In this document: one piece after another, positions 26,001 through 38,400 of the stretch
Layout of the letters: each line of letters begins with the position of its first letter
Position numbering within the stretch: position 1 is the first letter of the stretch
Assembly: GCA_030770545.1 (NCBI GenBank)
Contig: CM061090.1
Span: 9,751,501-9,815,500 of the forward strand
Direction: 5' to 3'
Length of the DNA: 64,000 bases
Source: Macropodus opercularis
Lineage: Eukaryota > Chordata > Actinopteri > Anabantiformes > Osphronemidae
Translations under genes and position numbers: made by a program
Notes under the pieces: generated by a model
The model's input: the letters and a program-made list of their open reading frames with translations, nothing else
Databases searched by the model: none
What the model was told of the DNA's origin: nothing

Positions 26001-29000
26001 GAAATAAAGACAAATGTATTACACTGAATCTTTTCTCTCATTAGTTGCCTTTGCTTAATATCCAAAACATGGTCACTTGAGTGCCTTTAGCTTGCTCTGC
26101 GGTGTTTGCAGTATTGTTTAGACCTTTTGTGATATGCAGATTTGTTGCTGGTGATGTAAAACAGTAAATTGGCTGATATTTATTGAATTGTTTTTTAATG
26201 TGAATGCACCTCCAGAGGGGGGCGAGTGGCACATCACACACAAGCCGTGCAGGAAGAACATGAACGATGACCAGTACGAGGAAATGACCTTTTACCTGAT
26301 CATCGAGAGGAAGCCTCTGTACTACGTCCTGAACATCATCATCCCCTGCATCCTCATCACAATCATCGCCATCTTTAACTTCTACCTGCCTCCTGATGCA
26401 GGTAGAAACCCATTTAGCAGGAGCTAAAGGTTAACGGGCTTGAAGGACAAGTAACTTTACGGTTTCCTCTTCATACAGCTTTGGTTGTTACTGCGACACC
26501 ATTTCTCTTTTTTAAAACTGCTGCACCATTTAATTTCCTAATCGTGTTTGTGTGGTCGGTTTGAATTGGGCAATCACACATCTGTCCAATTACCAGCACA
26601 AACGATTCAGGTTCAGATTAGATCATTGTTTCCGGGAGCACTGCAGAATCAATGAGCTCAAAGCCAAATGGGTCAGAAAGCAGACCTCCAACAACTGAAA
26701 GTACTCTGCTTGTGCTTTGTTTGCTGTGCTTAACATTATTTGGTCATGATTTCTTTGATAGTCTGGTCTTTAGGCACTGAGTGAGATTGTGACGTCGCTG
26801 TACAAGTCAGAAGCAGACATTTTTGTTCTGCAGTGAACCAAAACACCTAATAGAAATGTAAATGTGTTCAGAGGTACTCTATGCATATTAAATGGGTGCT
26901 CCATCAATTTATTATTGCGCTTCTTGCAAAAAGAAGTGATGATGGGTCCTGCTTCAACAAACACTGTATCAAACGTCTCATAATGCAGCCAATAAACTTT
27001 CCAAATCCAACGATTATCCAGAATGAGTAAAATTAATCATGGTCATAAAATTTATCCTGATGTGTAAAATCAATACTTGCTACAAAATATAACGCGCCTT
27101 TCTACCTCCGTAAGAAGAGAGGTGGTTAACTTCCCCCCGTTGGTTAAACCAAGCATAAGGTCATAAAAGAGCTTCACTGCATGACTGTGTTTAATGACTC
27201 CTTTAAACGCACACTGTAATACGAGGTCATTTTAGCTTTGCTGTTGTGAGTGTCCCTGGGTTTTCATGGAGAGCGGTACAGTAGGGACATCATAACACTA
27301 GGTCATCTCTCCCGATGCCATTCTTAAATGAAATATACTGTATCAGAAAACGCTTGAACATTCTTTTATATATGGCATAAATGTCCACACGGATAAATGA
27401 ATCAATGGAGCACGTTTTAGGGGTCAAGGGTCGAGTTCACTGTAGCCTCAGCTCTGTTCCATCCTTGAAGAATGTCTTCAGTAGTGCACATGTTCTCTGG
27501 GACTCGGTGATGACATTATTAGAGTTCAGTGGGCAAAGGTCAAGTTTTATGTGATGCTACTGTCTCATCCATGCTATATCTCAGAAACCCCCAGAGGGAA
27601 AATCATTACGTTTGACACAAACATCCCTCGGATTCATGCACAAAGCTCCAGAATGATGGGTTTCCCTGATGCAGAGTGAACCACATTAACATGTAAATCG
27701 ATGAACACACCACAATACATTACCCTGAGGAGGCTTCACGTAGAACGGGCAACGCATTTTCGATTAGCATTATTGTCTGTATATGGGCCATGTGTTGCTA
27801 AAGCAGTACCATTTAGTCAGGACTATGGGCGCTCGGTTGACACACTGTACTTTTCTAAACAAAAGCCAACGGCTCTGTTTTTCCTACCAGGTGAGAAGAT
27901 GGGTTTGTCCATCAACGTCCTCCTGACCCTCACTGTGTTCCTGCTGCTGCTGGCTGATAAGATCCCTGAGACCTCTCTGGGCGTGCCCATCATCGTCAAC
28001 TACATCATGTTCACCATGATCCTGGTCACGTTCTCCGTCATCCTTAGTGTGGTCGTCCTCAACCTGCACCACCGATCCCCCAACACCCACCAGATGCCCA
28101 CGTGGGTTCGCAAGGTCAAGTCCTAAACTTACTTGAATACTCTAGTAACAAACGTAGTTGCTTTGCAGACTGGTGATAAACACTATCATTTACTTGCAGC
28201 ATAGTGCCAGTACTTTAGGTTGAGGAGCATTATACAATTAAGTCAATACCGTCTTTAACCTGAGCGTCATGTTACGCAGTTAACCTCCATTAGTAGCTGC
28301 TGCCCTTACGGGACATTATGTGAAGCCAATTACAGCCCTGAGCAGCTGTTCTATACTTTGCTCCAAGTTCTGTCACACTTTGGACAACATTGATCTCGCA
28401 AGGGCTGCTCCAGTTACTGGTGGTCTGCAGGTGTATAAAGTTGTTTTTGCATTTGTTCTATGAGAAACCCACACGACTAAAGAAGGTGAAAAATCCTTTT
28501 ACCGTCGCTAAATTAAACAGCATTTTATACCATGACAAATGTACACTAACTTTGGCAGAGGCATAATTAATTACATAAAAGCTCACGTTGGATGTGATTG
28601 GCAACCTTTGTGGCTCTTGTGCTCATGAGGTTTGCGAGAGATCTTTTGCTGCTCCAGCCACTGATGCTACAGCATGTTACCGTTTGAAGCTCTGGTCTGT
28701 CAGAGCAGTTGCACCAGCTGAGTAACAGGAACAAGGTCTTTGTAGATGTAAGGTCCGGTTTCCTCTGACATTTGCACTGCATGATGTGCTGTAAGGAAAC
28801 CGGTGTTGGCGTGTTTGAAGCTAAACGGTGAGTGAGTGGCGTGACCTGTGCAGCTGTGAGTTCTACACAAGGATTCAGGATCTGCTGCAGTTTAAACGGG
28901 TGACAACTAGAAGAGAACTAAACTAAACTAACTAAAGAGAACTTGTTCCTTTCTAAGAGTTTTATCAGCAGCTGACAGCACTATGGACTCTCTTGTATGG

Positions 29001-32000
29001 TTTTGAAGTAAGTCTGAAAATGAAATATTCCAAACTATTTGCTTGCTGTTTGTTAAAGAGTTTGATTACAATGAAATTATCACTAATCATTTCTGTTTCA
29101 TTCATGGCAAAGTGGAAAAACAGCGAAAGCTTTTTACTTTATGAGGAAACTAAACAGCTGGGCAGCTTAAATTCTCTACATTTTAAATCCACAACTAATA
29201 CATTAGTATTATAACCATCCCAGAAAATATTGGGGAAACGTCTTTAGTGTCCTTAATTTATTCTTTCTTCTTCAGTTTTGACTGAAGCAACTGAAGCCCA
29301 CACGCCAAAGAATGTGAAGCTTAAGATGCATGAGAGCAGCAGGAGTCTGCTGCTGCAGACCCGTCACTGCTGTGATGGAGTAAACTGTGAAGCCAACACA
29401 CACATTACTGTAAACTCTCTGTCCACGTCACCCGGTCCACCTGTGCAGCGGGTGTAATTTTCTTTGAAAGAGTAATTTCAAGGACAAATTTTACATGCAA
29501 CTGCTACATTCACTGCTGTAGCCACAGCGCGTTTCCTTGCCAGGGGGCTGTTATTGACATCCATCTGTCAGTGCTGACAGGCCAAGAGCTATTTCACAGG
29601 ATGGATGTCCAAGAACGTCAAAGTGCAGCTAATGAAGCTGTTGACAGCATTTATCATATTGATCAAGACTTAACATTTGGCCCATGATTTTGTCTTTTAC
29701 CATTTACGTCTCTTGAAAGACAGCTCCGAGCCTGACAGCCAAGTCTCACCAGCCGATGGCAGTGTAAAAAGATTTAATAGATTTCCTTCCCCCCCTGTTT
29801 TAATTAGCCACATGTGGGAGGTGTCCAGTAGCTTCCATGGCTAAGAAGCTCCACTGGAGCATTGAGCGTTCTCCTCAAGGACACCTTGGGGGCAGACGTT
29901 GAGGGATTGGAAAGCGTTAGCCATCATTCAGCAGCAGCTGTTCTCAAAGGTTATCTCACTGCTAAATTCAACATTTTGAGTCATCGCTCACCCATAATAG
30001 GGAAATACAGGGCAAGTACATTTCTGTGGTCCCATAAATCTTGAAACAAGAATCCAAACAAATGGGTTCTCAATATTGGGAATTACAAGGGATTTGGGAG
30101 ATCTGTGAGAGTCGGCAAGCGCTTCACTGAGGCGAGGACGCCTTTCACCCTGATCTCTGCTTTAACGCTGTTGCCTTCTGTAGATCTTCATCCACATGCT
30201 GCCTCCTTACCTGTGCATGCTGAGGCCAAAAGTGGAGACGCCGCTCTCACTGTACGCGACGAAGCCAAACGTGCAGACCCCGGTCTCACTGGAAGCCCTT
30301 CCCCTCAGAGAGAAGAAGATGGCCATCAGCACAGTGACTGACGAATACTTCATCCGCAAGCCCGATTCCTTCATCTTGTTTCCCAAGCCCAACAGGTGAG
30401 AGCTACGGAGCTATTGTGAATTGTTTTACCGTAAAAAAAAAAAAGTAATAAGTACCAGTTGGATTTCTAAACCCAAAGCTCTGGTTTGTCTGTGGTGGGA
30501 ACCACTATTTTAATTTCCAAGAAAGTCTGTTTTTCAAATATGATCTATGGCAATTTAGCTCTAGTTTTAGATCAGTATTCATTTATTAGTAAATAATTAG
30601 TATTCATCATCATGTCCTCGGATTACTGTGAATGGAGGTTATAGTCTCAATCTACCTCCTACTCCCGACTGTTAGGAACTAAACAGTAACTCCTCCATGT
30701 GACATCACCTTCATTGCTCCAGTCTTTAAAAAACACTGCTACACGTAGAGGTGTGCTGGATAAAAAGTGTTCAGACAATGTAAAGCTAGAATCTTGTGTT
30801 AATACAAAAACATGTGTCGTTTGTTGTCCTGGTTTGTGTGTGTGTTTGTGTGTGTGGGGAGGGGGTTAACTCCTGTCCACCTACCATATATACACTGAAC
30901 TCAGCTTTGTGAGACCCAGAATGCTCATGCAAACGCTAATAGCTGTAAGTCAGCTGCTCTGTCAGCTTTGACTAACCTGCCTCCCTTCTGCTCATTCGTT
31001 ATCATTTGCAGCAGTCTCTCCACACTTCACCCTTCACACCGTGAACTGAAATGTTACTAAACGTAAAGACTGAAGGCAGCAGACAGCCATCGCTAAAATA
31101 ATAACGACCTGCACAGTCGGCGGTGACACGTAGAGGGAAACGTCTGCCGAAACGGGCGACGGAGGGACGACGACGGTGCTGCTCTGTTAAAGCTGGTGGA
31201 TGAGACAACACTGTGTCTCTCGGGCCCACACACGCTCACACACCACCTTAATTGGAATTAGTGCTCGTCTTGGCACCAGACCCAGCCAGTTTTAGTTGAA
31301 TTAGTCTCCTGAATAGTCATTTACTTCTCGCTGATGAAGTGCTGCTTGAAGCCACGAGGGAGCGATGGGGGGTCAAGAGGCCAGACGGTGCCTCCCTCTC
31401 TTATCTCCATCTATCTGATGAGGCTCCACCTTTCTTAGGGCACAGGCTTGTCACCTGCCACACTCACAGCCCGCATGTCCATGTGCCGCATACCAAGCGG
31501 CTCTGCTGCCCACATCATGCAGTTCATGCTTTTCACTTAATGACGTGGTGGTATACTGCCTCCTGGTGATGAACTAGCTGCAGTGCACCTAACTTCACAG
31601 GCTTTTCTTTTGTCAGTCGGTTCCTAGTAGAAGAGATGATTAATATTTGACATCTTTAATAACAAACCGGATGTTGGCAGAGTGCAGCTGCTGCATAAAC
31701 CTAATTTAAGTTTGTTAGGACAAGGATTAGTTAGAATGAGTTCCAGGATCAGAAAGGTGTTCGTGTTGAATATCAATCTGTGGCCTGCACCAGAAAAAGG
31801 ACCTGCTGTCTGTTACATTAAACCAGAATTAGCTCTTACTTTCATTGGGATTTGTTATTGCTTAGACACTTCCTGCAGAGAGACCACTTAAGGTTATAGC
31901 TCTGGGTTTGTCTTATGACTGGCATGAGCTGATGGAAATCCATGTGTCCTTGCTCAAGGGCACGCTGTGTGAGTATGCAGTGAAGTGCAGCTGGCGACAT

Positions 32001-32949
32001 CATAGAAGAAGTAATGCATTGAGCTTCTTTAGTAAATGAAGAACCTAATCAACCCACTCGTGTGTTTGAGTTGGAACCTGACTGGAAGACTGTGATTGAC
32101 TGTTGCAGCTGACCTGTTAAGACAACGCAGAGGTTGTCTTGTTGTGAAGACACCCACCCCAAAGTTCTCATAGCATCCCCAAGCAAATCCTGGCACCGTC
32201 GTTGCAACTCATGTTTGGTAACCGAGGGCAACAAACAAACACAAGCAGAGTCAGCAGATCTGGGGCAGTGAGTCCCAGGCTGGCAGAGCGAGTCAGGGAG
32301 GCTCTCGCATCATCGTCTTTTTAGTCCTCGGAGTGTGAGCCGCAAAGACGTGCAGCCTGGTTCAAACACTTTTAGGTTTGCATGTTGTACACACTGTACA
32401 TCCACGTGCATCTGTTTACTACTGGGTGTTATCTCCTCAACCAATATTGTCATTAGTGGAATTGTGATGTGTTTTTGACACATGCCTGTGGCATTGTGTG
32501 AGTTGGTTCTTTGTGATGTCTAGGTTTCAGCCAGAAGGCATTTGCACAGACTTGAGGAGATTCATCGATGGCCCAAGTAGCTACCTCACGCTGCCTACCG
32601 AGCTGAAGTCGGCCATAGAAGCCATCACGTACATCGCTGAGGCTCTGCAGTCTGAGAAGGACTATGAAGCTGTAAGTTTCACTTTTTCTTACTGCTTTCT
32701 TCTTTCTCCCATTATAGCTCCTTCTTTCTTTATTTAGTCTTATCTGCCATCTCATCTTTACCTCTGCTCACCACCTTCCTTCTACCTGATGGTCTCCTTT
32801 AGCTGAAGGAGGACTGGCAGTACGTGGCCATGGTGGTGGACCGCATGTTCCTCTGGATATTCGTCGTCTTCACCACTGTGGGCACACTGGCCATCTTCGC
32901 AGACGCCAGCTTCAACCACACGCCCACCGACCCGTTTAAAGCCCCATGA
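20063..32949 (+). CDS. chrnb1: Muscle nicotinic acetylcholine receptor subunit beta-1
   Basis: Structural subunit of the muscle acetylcholine-gated cation channel at the neuromuscular junction. Eleven coding exons: 20063-20123, 21898-22031, 23420-23464, 23842-23951, 25542-25650, 25756-25900, 26216-26401, 27891-28114, 30184-30395, 32524-32671, 32803-32949; phases are consistent throughout and the product is 506 aa. Visible parts: signal peptide; extracellular domain with EWTDYRLSW and the Cys-loop [10 protein letters not shown] (N-glycosylation site NCS); M1 with [14 protein letters not shown]2 [21 protein letters not shown]3; the M3-M4 loop with TDEYFIRKP, containing the tyrosine known to be phosphorylated in the beta subunit; and M4 ending DPFKAP. 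There is no vicinal CC pair, as expected for a non-alpha subunit. Oddities: YCSSC where YRSSC is usual, giving an extra cysteine beside the Cys-loop, and a weak GTCAAG donor after exon 8. The M2 and M3-M4 sequence is very close to human CHRNB1. Kozak context is caccATGa. Confidence 0.95.
20439..20554. repeat. Poly(T)/poly(A) low-complexity pair in chrnb1 intron 1
   Basis: T-rich runs (a T12 run at 20439-20450, then T8, T6 and T6 tracts) are followed about 30 bp later by A-rich runs. The T and A tracts could pair as an AT hairpin. This may be the remains of retroposon tails or simple slippage. Confidence 0.7.
25018..25398 (-). mobile_element. Short Tc1/mariner remnant in chrnb1 intron 4
   Basis: Terminal repeats CAGTACTGTGCAAAAGTATT on the left and the complement of aacttttgctcagtactg on the right. 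The left flank is TA; the right flank is TT, a decayed target site. The interior is a second copy of the element at 59.9-60.4 kb and carries, on the minus strand, a broken piece of the C-terminal part of a Tc1-type transposase. At 381 bp it is internally deleted and nonautonomous. Confidence 0.75.
28115..30183 (+). other. chrnb1: chrnb1 intron 8
   Basis: A 2.07-kb intron. It starts with the unusual donor GTCAAG and ends in ttgccttctgtag. Reading through the donor adds only three residues (VKS) before a stop. No repeat family was recognised inside. Confidence 0.8.
30396..32523 (+). other. chrnb1: chrnb1 intron 9
   Basis: A 2.1-kb intron with donor gtgaga and acceptor gatgtctag. It contains a GT-rich microsatellite near 30835-30860 and no recognised exon. 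Confidence 0.8.
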
Positions 32950-32958
32950 GACATTTAA

Positions 32959-33230
32959 CCCTTGTGGGGCCTTTGAGGGGTCAAAACGACCCCACTGTAA
33001 GATAGGGGATGAAAAACGCACACAAGGGTTGGATGAAACAGCCTTCGTGAGTGTTACATCCAAGCAGTGAACACATGTTGATGATGAACAGGTTCATCCA
33101 ACCGTCCATCTAGATAAAGCATGTTGTGATTTATCGTCTGCCTGCGGCTGTTTTATCCAACCCTTGTGTGGTTTTTGAGCTTAGAGCTCCCCCTGTTTTC
33201 ATTTTGACATCCTCAAAGGCTACACGAGGG
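32959..33230. mobile_element. TTAA-flanked composite MITE (piggyBac-like) in the chrnb1 3'UTR
   Basis: A 272-bp segment bracketed by TTAA at 32955-32958 and 33231-33234. The outer ends CCCTTGTGGGGCCTTTGAGG and the complement of 33211-33230 match at 17 of 20 positions. Inside there is a second, perfect inverted pair, CACAAGGGTTGGAT (33021-33034) and its complement at 33155-33168, so the ends look doubled. The TTAA target and CCCTTGTG termini suggest a piggyBac-type nonautonomous element. It starts nine bases after the end of the chrnb1 stop codon, so it would form much of the 3'UTR. Confidence 0.7.
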
Positions 33231-33475
33231 TTAAAATGTGCCTGTCTTGTATGTACTCGGACTTGTGGGAATGAGTGTAACAACTATATTAATGCATGAA
33301 ATACTATACAGTTCTACAGAAAAGTACCATGACTAACCTTGATTTTCTAATGTGCAGGCTCGACGTTTCCCTGCACCGTCTTTTTTATTATTCCTAACAA
33401 AAAAACATTTTATCTTTAAGAAAATTCTATTCAGTATTTGAATGCAGTGAAGTCCTATAAAAAGGTTTTGTCTAC

Positions 33476-33503
33476 AATAAAGTTAAATTCAGTTTGAAAT
33501 AAA
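33476..33503 (+). terminator. chrnb1 polyadenylation signals (two AATAAA)
   Basis: AATAAA at 33476-33481 and again at 33498-33503, about 530 bp after the chrnb1 stop codon and just beyond the MITE. Confidence 0.65.
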
Positions 33504-35460
33504 TGCATCTTGAGTTTTCTTGGTCAAATAAGCAGCAGTTTAACATGTCAAACGTTGAAAACTCAGAGATCGTCATGACGTCGTGTTTGTGACTGGCGTG
33601 TTCCTTCATGTCGTAGCCAGCAGCAGGACTCGGCTTTAAATGTGGGCTGTAGGTGTAAACACATAAACACTAAGACAAACCAGATGCCATAATATACAAG
33701 TTGTAAGCTTCCATTTCCCTGCGTCAGAATGTGTTGGCGTGTGTGACACATGCTTTATGGGTATTTCTGCAGCCGTAGTTAATCCCCTCTGTATTGTCAC
33801 CATTGCATGTGTGCATTTGCATGGAGGCTATTCTTATGTCGGGGCGCACGTAGCAGGATGCCAGCTCCGCTCACCAGCTGCACCAATAGCCGGAGGAATT
33901 CCCATTATACAGTATAGGAGACCTGCGTGTGTGTGCTGTACCGCTTCTCTCACATGACACCTGTCCTGTTAATCTCCTGCTTTTATTTCGTGTTTTTTTT
34001 TTGTTTGTTTGTTTTTAAATGAAGATCTGAGGGAGGATATGAAAAGCTTCGTCACCTGCCCACTCAGCTATTAATAACTGCACACATGGATGCACCATGG
34101 GACTCGTAGCAGGACACGGGCTTCCCTGACATCTCCGTGTGTAAATGCATCCACTCTGGGCTCCGTCAGCTGGAGCATGCGAGAGTCTGCAGTCACTCAC
34201 AGCAGCTCACTGTGGCGACAGTGCTGATAGGTCCTCAATATCATAGACACACTGCTGGTTGAATCGCACTCATTTCTATCCTCAGCTGATTATGTCACTA
34301 TTTAACCTTGCGTGAAAGCGTAGCATTGAGCAGCAGCCTGTTTGAAACGCTCAGGGGCCGCTCCGACTGATGTATTTATACTGGGAGTGGCGGCATTCAG
34401 GGGGGCAAGGCAGAGACATTCTCGTTGTCTCGACCACCAACGTGTCCCTGATATGCGGCCTGTTTGTTTGCTCACAGTGGAAACCCTGACCAGCATGAGC
34501 GAGCGATGATGGCATGAGCTCACATACAACAGAAAAGTGGTGATAAAGAAAGTACAGACTGTGAAAGATGCAGAGAAGACGTGTATTTGCTTTTTATATG
34601 ACAATGGAACTTTATGACCCTTGAAGCTTAGACGTCAGCTCCATAAATAGTAAGATGAAAGATCTGAAAGGCAGCAGAATCCAGAGGCTTTGTCAGTAGA
34701 AAGAAATGTAGCCTTCACTTCTTTTATCATCGCTATAGCAACAACTTCTTACTTGACATGGTTTTCTCGCCTTGAGCTCGGCATCAACGAGGCGAAGGTT
34801 CTCTCTTTGTTTGCAGAACAAACCACATACATGCGTACCTGACAGCTTCTTTCTGGTCCAGCCAGTTGGTGATTCTAGACTCTGCTTCTTTGACTGCTCC
34901 CTGCAGGTTTTCACCCAGCATCTGTGAAGCAGAGTGATTTGATCTCCCATGGTTTACAGAGCTTTCATGAAACTAGGCTTTGCTTTGCTGAGTGACGCCT
35001 TCACTGTTCTATGTGCATTGTAAGCGGTTTCTGGAGCTCAGATCTTTACCACTGGTGGCACATAAGAGGTTGGAAGAAGTCAACCAGTTAAATGAGTTGC
35101 AGATAGTCCGTGGCCCACTCCACACCACCCCCGCTTCCTCTGCCTCCCTCCCACAGTCACAACCTCAATTTGGCGAGCACCAACAGGTGCCTGCCCCACA
35201 GGCTGCCCAGCACAAAGACACTCCGCCCTCTCGTCACCCCAAGCACGCGCTATCAGGCCGTGGTTTCACCCGTGGACTCACAGACAGAGGAGAAGCAGCA
35301 GAGATAGGCAGGCATTTAGTAAACAGTCCGTGCTTGAGGCGCACATCCTTTGCCTGAACTGAACAGGCTGTTGGATTATTACCCGTCTAGGCTACAGGTG
35401 ACTTTGCAGAACGCTTGTGGGAGTCATGAGGTGATAACGATCTCGACTGGACGAAAGAAG
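33504..35460. other. Intergenic region between the two receptor genes
   Basis: About 2 kb without a recognised gene. E-box-like CAGGTG motifs near 35184 and 35395 lie upstream of the next gene's start and could serve myogenic factors, which is expected for a muscle receptor subunit. This is an inference from short motifs only. Confidence 0.5.
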
Positions 35461-38400
35461 ATGAAGCTCAACATCATCTTTCTCATCGTGTGCTGCCTCT
35501 GCCTAGCGTCCACTGGTAAGGACACAGGGCAATGCTGTGAGTGAGACTGACCTGAACTCAGTTAAACTTGTAAGACTTGCTGAGAGCAGCAGTATAATTT
35601 TCACAAACAATACGAAATATGGTTTGGTTTTTAAATACTGCAGTACCGTTAATGCTGTGATGCCGGCTGGCTGAAGGGAAGAACATGTTTAACTGCCTTT
35701 GACTTTGACCTTTGACTTCATGTTGGGCTTGGAAAACCTTCAGTTGTCCTCATGCCTCTGTCCATCTGAATCCTTTCCGCCTTTGTTTAAACACAACTCA
35801 TTATTAACCACTCAAATCACGTAACAGGCAGGTTTTAGACTGTTTAGTTAAATCAGTTTCACGTCCTCTCTGTAGTTTTGTTTTTTGTCTTTTTTACATT
35901 TTTGACAAAACCTATTTTGTGTGTACGCAGTAACTAGTTCTCACCAAAGCTCAACTGATGACTTTGACTCTGACCTTCTGACCTCGCGATGTGAAGTCAA
36001 ATCTTTCCCTGCATTTGTTAGCAACCTCCACACAATTTGTGGCCTGCTGTTTTCTCTTTATTCTGAAAGTCTGACAAGTTTGGCTATTTTAGCAAAAACC
36101 ACTAGCCAACAGACAAAAGTGAAGGCGCAGCGGACGCAGAGGCCCTTAACCTACACCCTGTTGAAGGTGTTTATGTAGTTTCAGCTAAAAAGCTGCTCTG
36201 GAACATGTAATGAATCATATTAGCTCGTCATTGTCTGTTAATCAGAGCCTATTTTGGTCCTTGATGGATCTGGTATCCCAGACATCCCTTTGATCCCATT
36301 CCCCTGCTGCATATCAATTACATTAGCTCAGCCACCTTTGCTACCCATCGTCCAGCACCTGCCCTGCTGCCTGCTTCTTTTGCATGTCCTGTCTGTCCTT
36401 CTCTGTTTTCCCCACGTCTGTGAAAGTTCCGCCCATCATCAGTATGTTGCTTAGTCGCAAGTTAAGAGTAAAAATCGAAATATTTCTATTTATTTCTCCA
36501 GCTCTGCCATGTGTCTCCAACTGTGACTGGTGTGACCCAATTACAACATGAATTACTGTAGAATACACCAGTCAGTCCATTCGGAGTAGTGTATTTTTAG
36601 CGTGGGCCATCCCAGTAGGAACTGACCACCGCAGACTCACAATCTGAAGAGATTCTGGCAGTTAGTGGCCAGAGTCATGGCGTCATTCCTCATTTAGTGT
36701 TTACCTTAGGATGTTTTGTTCTGTCTGATGGAGGAGTAATGCAATTAAAGAATCAAATTCGTGCTGTATTTTCTATTATTTGTTAGATTTTTCTTTTACC
36801 TTACACTGCTTTCCACATTTCGTTCCACATGCTGGTGGTGATTCTCGCTTCCTTAGTTTTTCCACTCATGCTTCCACCCTGTTGATCCAGGAGCCTCAGA
36901 AACAGAGCGGAGGCTGCATCAGAAGCTATTTCAAAACTACAACATGAAAGTCAGGCCATCTCGTTACTGGGAGGAGAAGGTGATGGTGCGAGTGGGGATG
37001 ACCCTTTCCCAGCTGGTCAGCTTGGTAAACACTAATGCACATGCTCACACGCAAACACTCCTTTGGTCCCTTCACAAACCATACAGTACATCCACACATA
37101 CCCATGGCTGCTTTGATTCATTCTCTTTCATGGAGCAGACCGCTACAGCGCTGCTGTGCTGGCATCACTAATGCATGTCGTCCTTTCTGTGTCTTTCCAT
37201 CCGTCCACAGAACGAGAAGAACGGCGAGATGACGACCAACGTGTTCATGAATATGGTATGAGAATACAAACATTCATCTTCATCAGCGAGCTCCTCGCCC
37301 TCCTCTCTGCTTCTCTGCTCTGGCCTCAAATGGACTTGTCACTTTATATAACTACAAATTATTTCTTGCTTCATCTCTTTCATTCTCTCACTCACTGTTT
37401 CATTTCTGTCAGTACGACACGCGTGTTCGTGACAGTGCTTTCAGTAATGAGTGGGGTTTCACGCTATTAGCAGTCACGTCAGGACACCCTAGTGATTTTA
37501 GCATTTGTCTGCTCTGATATTCCTTCTACTCACCGTCTTTCTTTTCCCCTCCTGGCTTGCTGCCTTTCATGTGTCTTTCTGTGTCCGGTCCTTCCTTTCA
37601 TTCCAGGAATGGACAGACTACAGGTTATCGTGGAACCCAGAGGAATATGACGACATTAATGTTTTAAGGATTCCTCCCAACAAAGTGTGGCGTCCTGACA
37701 TTTACCTCATAAACAAGTGAGCGTCTTGTTGTCGTCTTGTGCCATCACCTGTTCTGTTTGTGTAAAGGAAGACGACACATGTTGCTGTTCATTAACCTAA
37801 TCATTTCCTGCATCGTGACATGTTTTTGTTTATTTACTATGTGACTGTACACGTTGTCAGTCTGTGCATTGCTGACATGACCTTTCGTCCCTGCAGTAAT
37901 GACGGTCAGTTCGATGTGGCTCTGTATGTCAACGTGTTAGTTTTCAGTGATGGCACAGTGAACTGGCTTCCTCCAGCCATCTACCGCAGCTCCTGCTCTA
38001 TAGAGGTGCAGATGTTAACGACACATGACACTGAATATCACGTTATTGCCGTTACTGTTTGTCTGTTTGTTGAGGCAGAAGTGTGGAACATCGGTGAGCT
38101 CTTTAATACTGCGCGTGCTCTCTGCCCACAAAGGTGGCATTCTTCCCGTTTGACTGGCAAAACTGCAGCATGGTTTTCCGCTCGTACACCTACGACGCCA
38201 GCGAGGTGGACCTGCAGTACTCCCTGGATGAAAACGGCGATGAGATCCATGAGATTGTTATCGACCAGAACGCGTTCACAGGTTGGTGCCTGCAGTAGCC
38301 TCATCCAGAGCCTCTGCTGCTGTTTCCTGGTTAGCAACCTGCTGTTGTAGTTCATAGTAATAATAATAATAACAACCTCTGTTGCTCTGGACGCCATTTT

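Noticed and set aside
25522..26013. 163-codon minus-strand open frame across chrnb1 exons 5-6
   Set aside because: It is the antisense shadow of conserved receptor exons and includes intron sequence.
30835..30860. GT-rich stretch in chrnb1 intron 9 as a regulatory element
   Set aside because: An ordinary microsatellite; nothing else supports a function.
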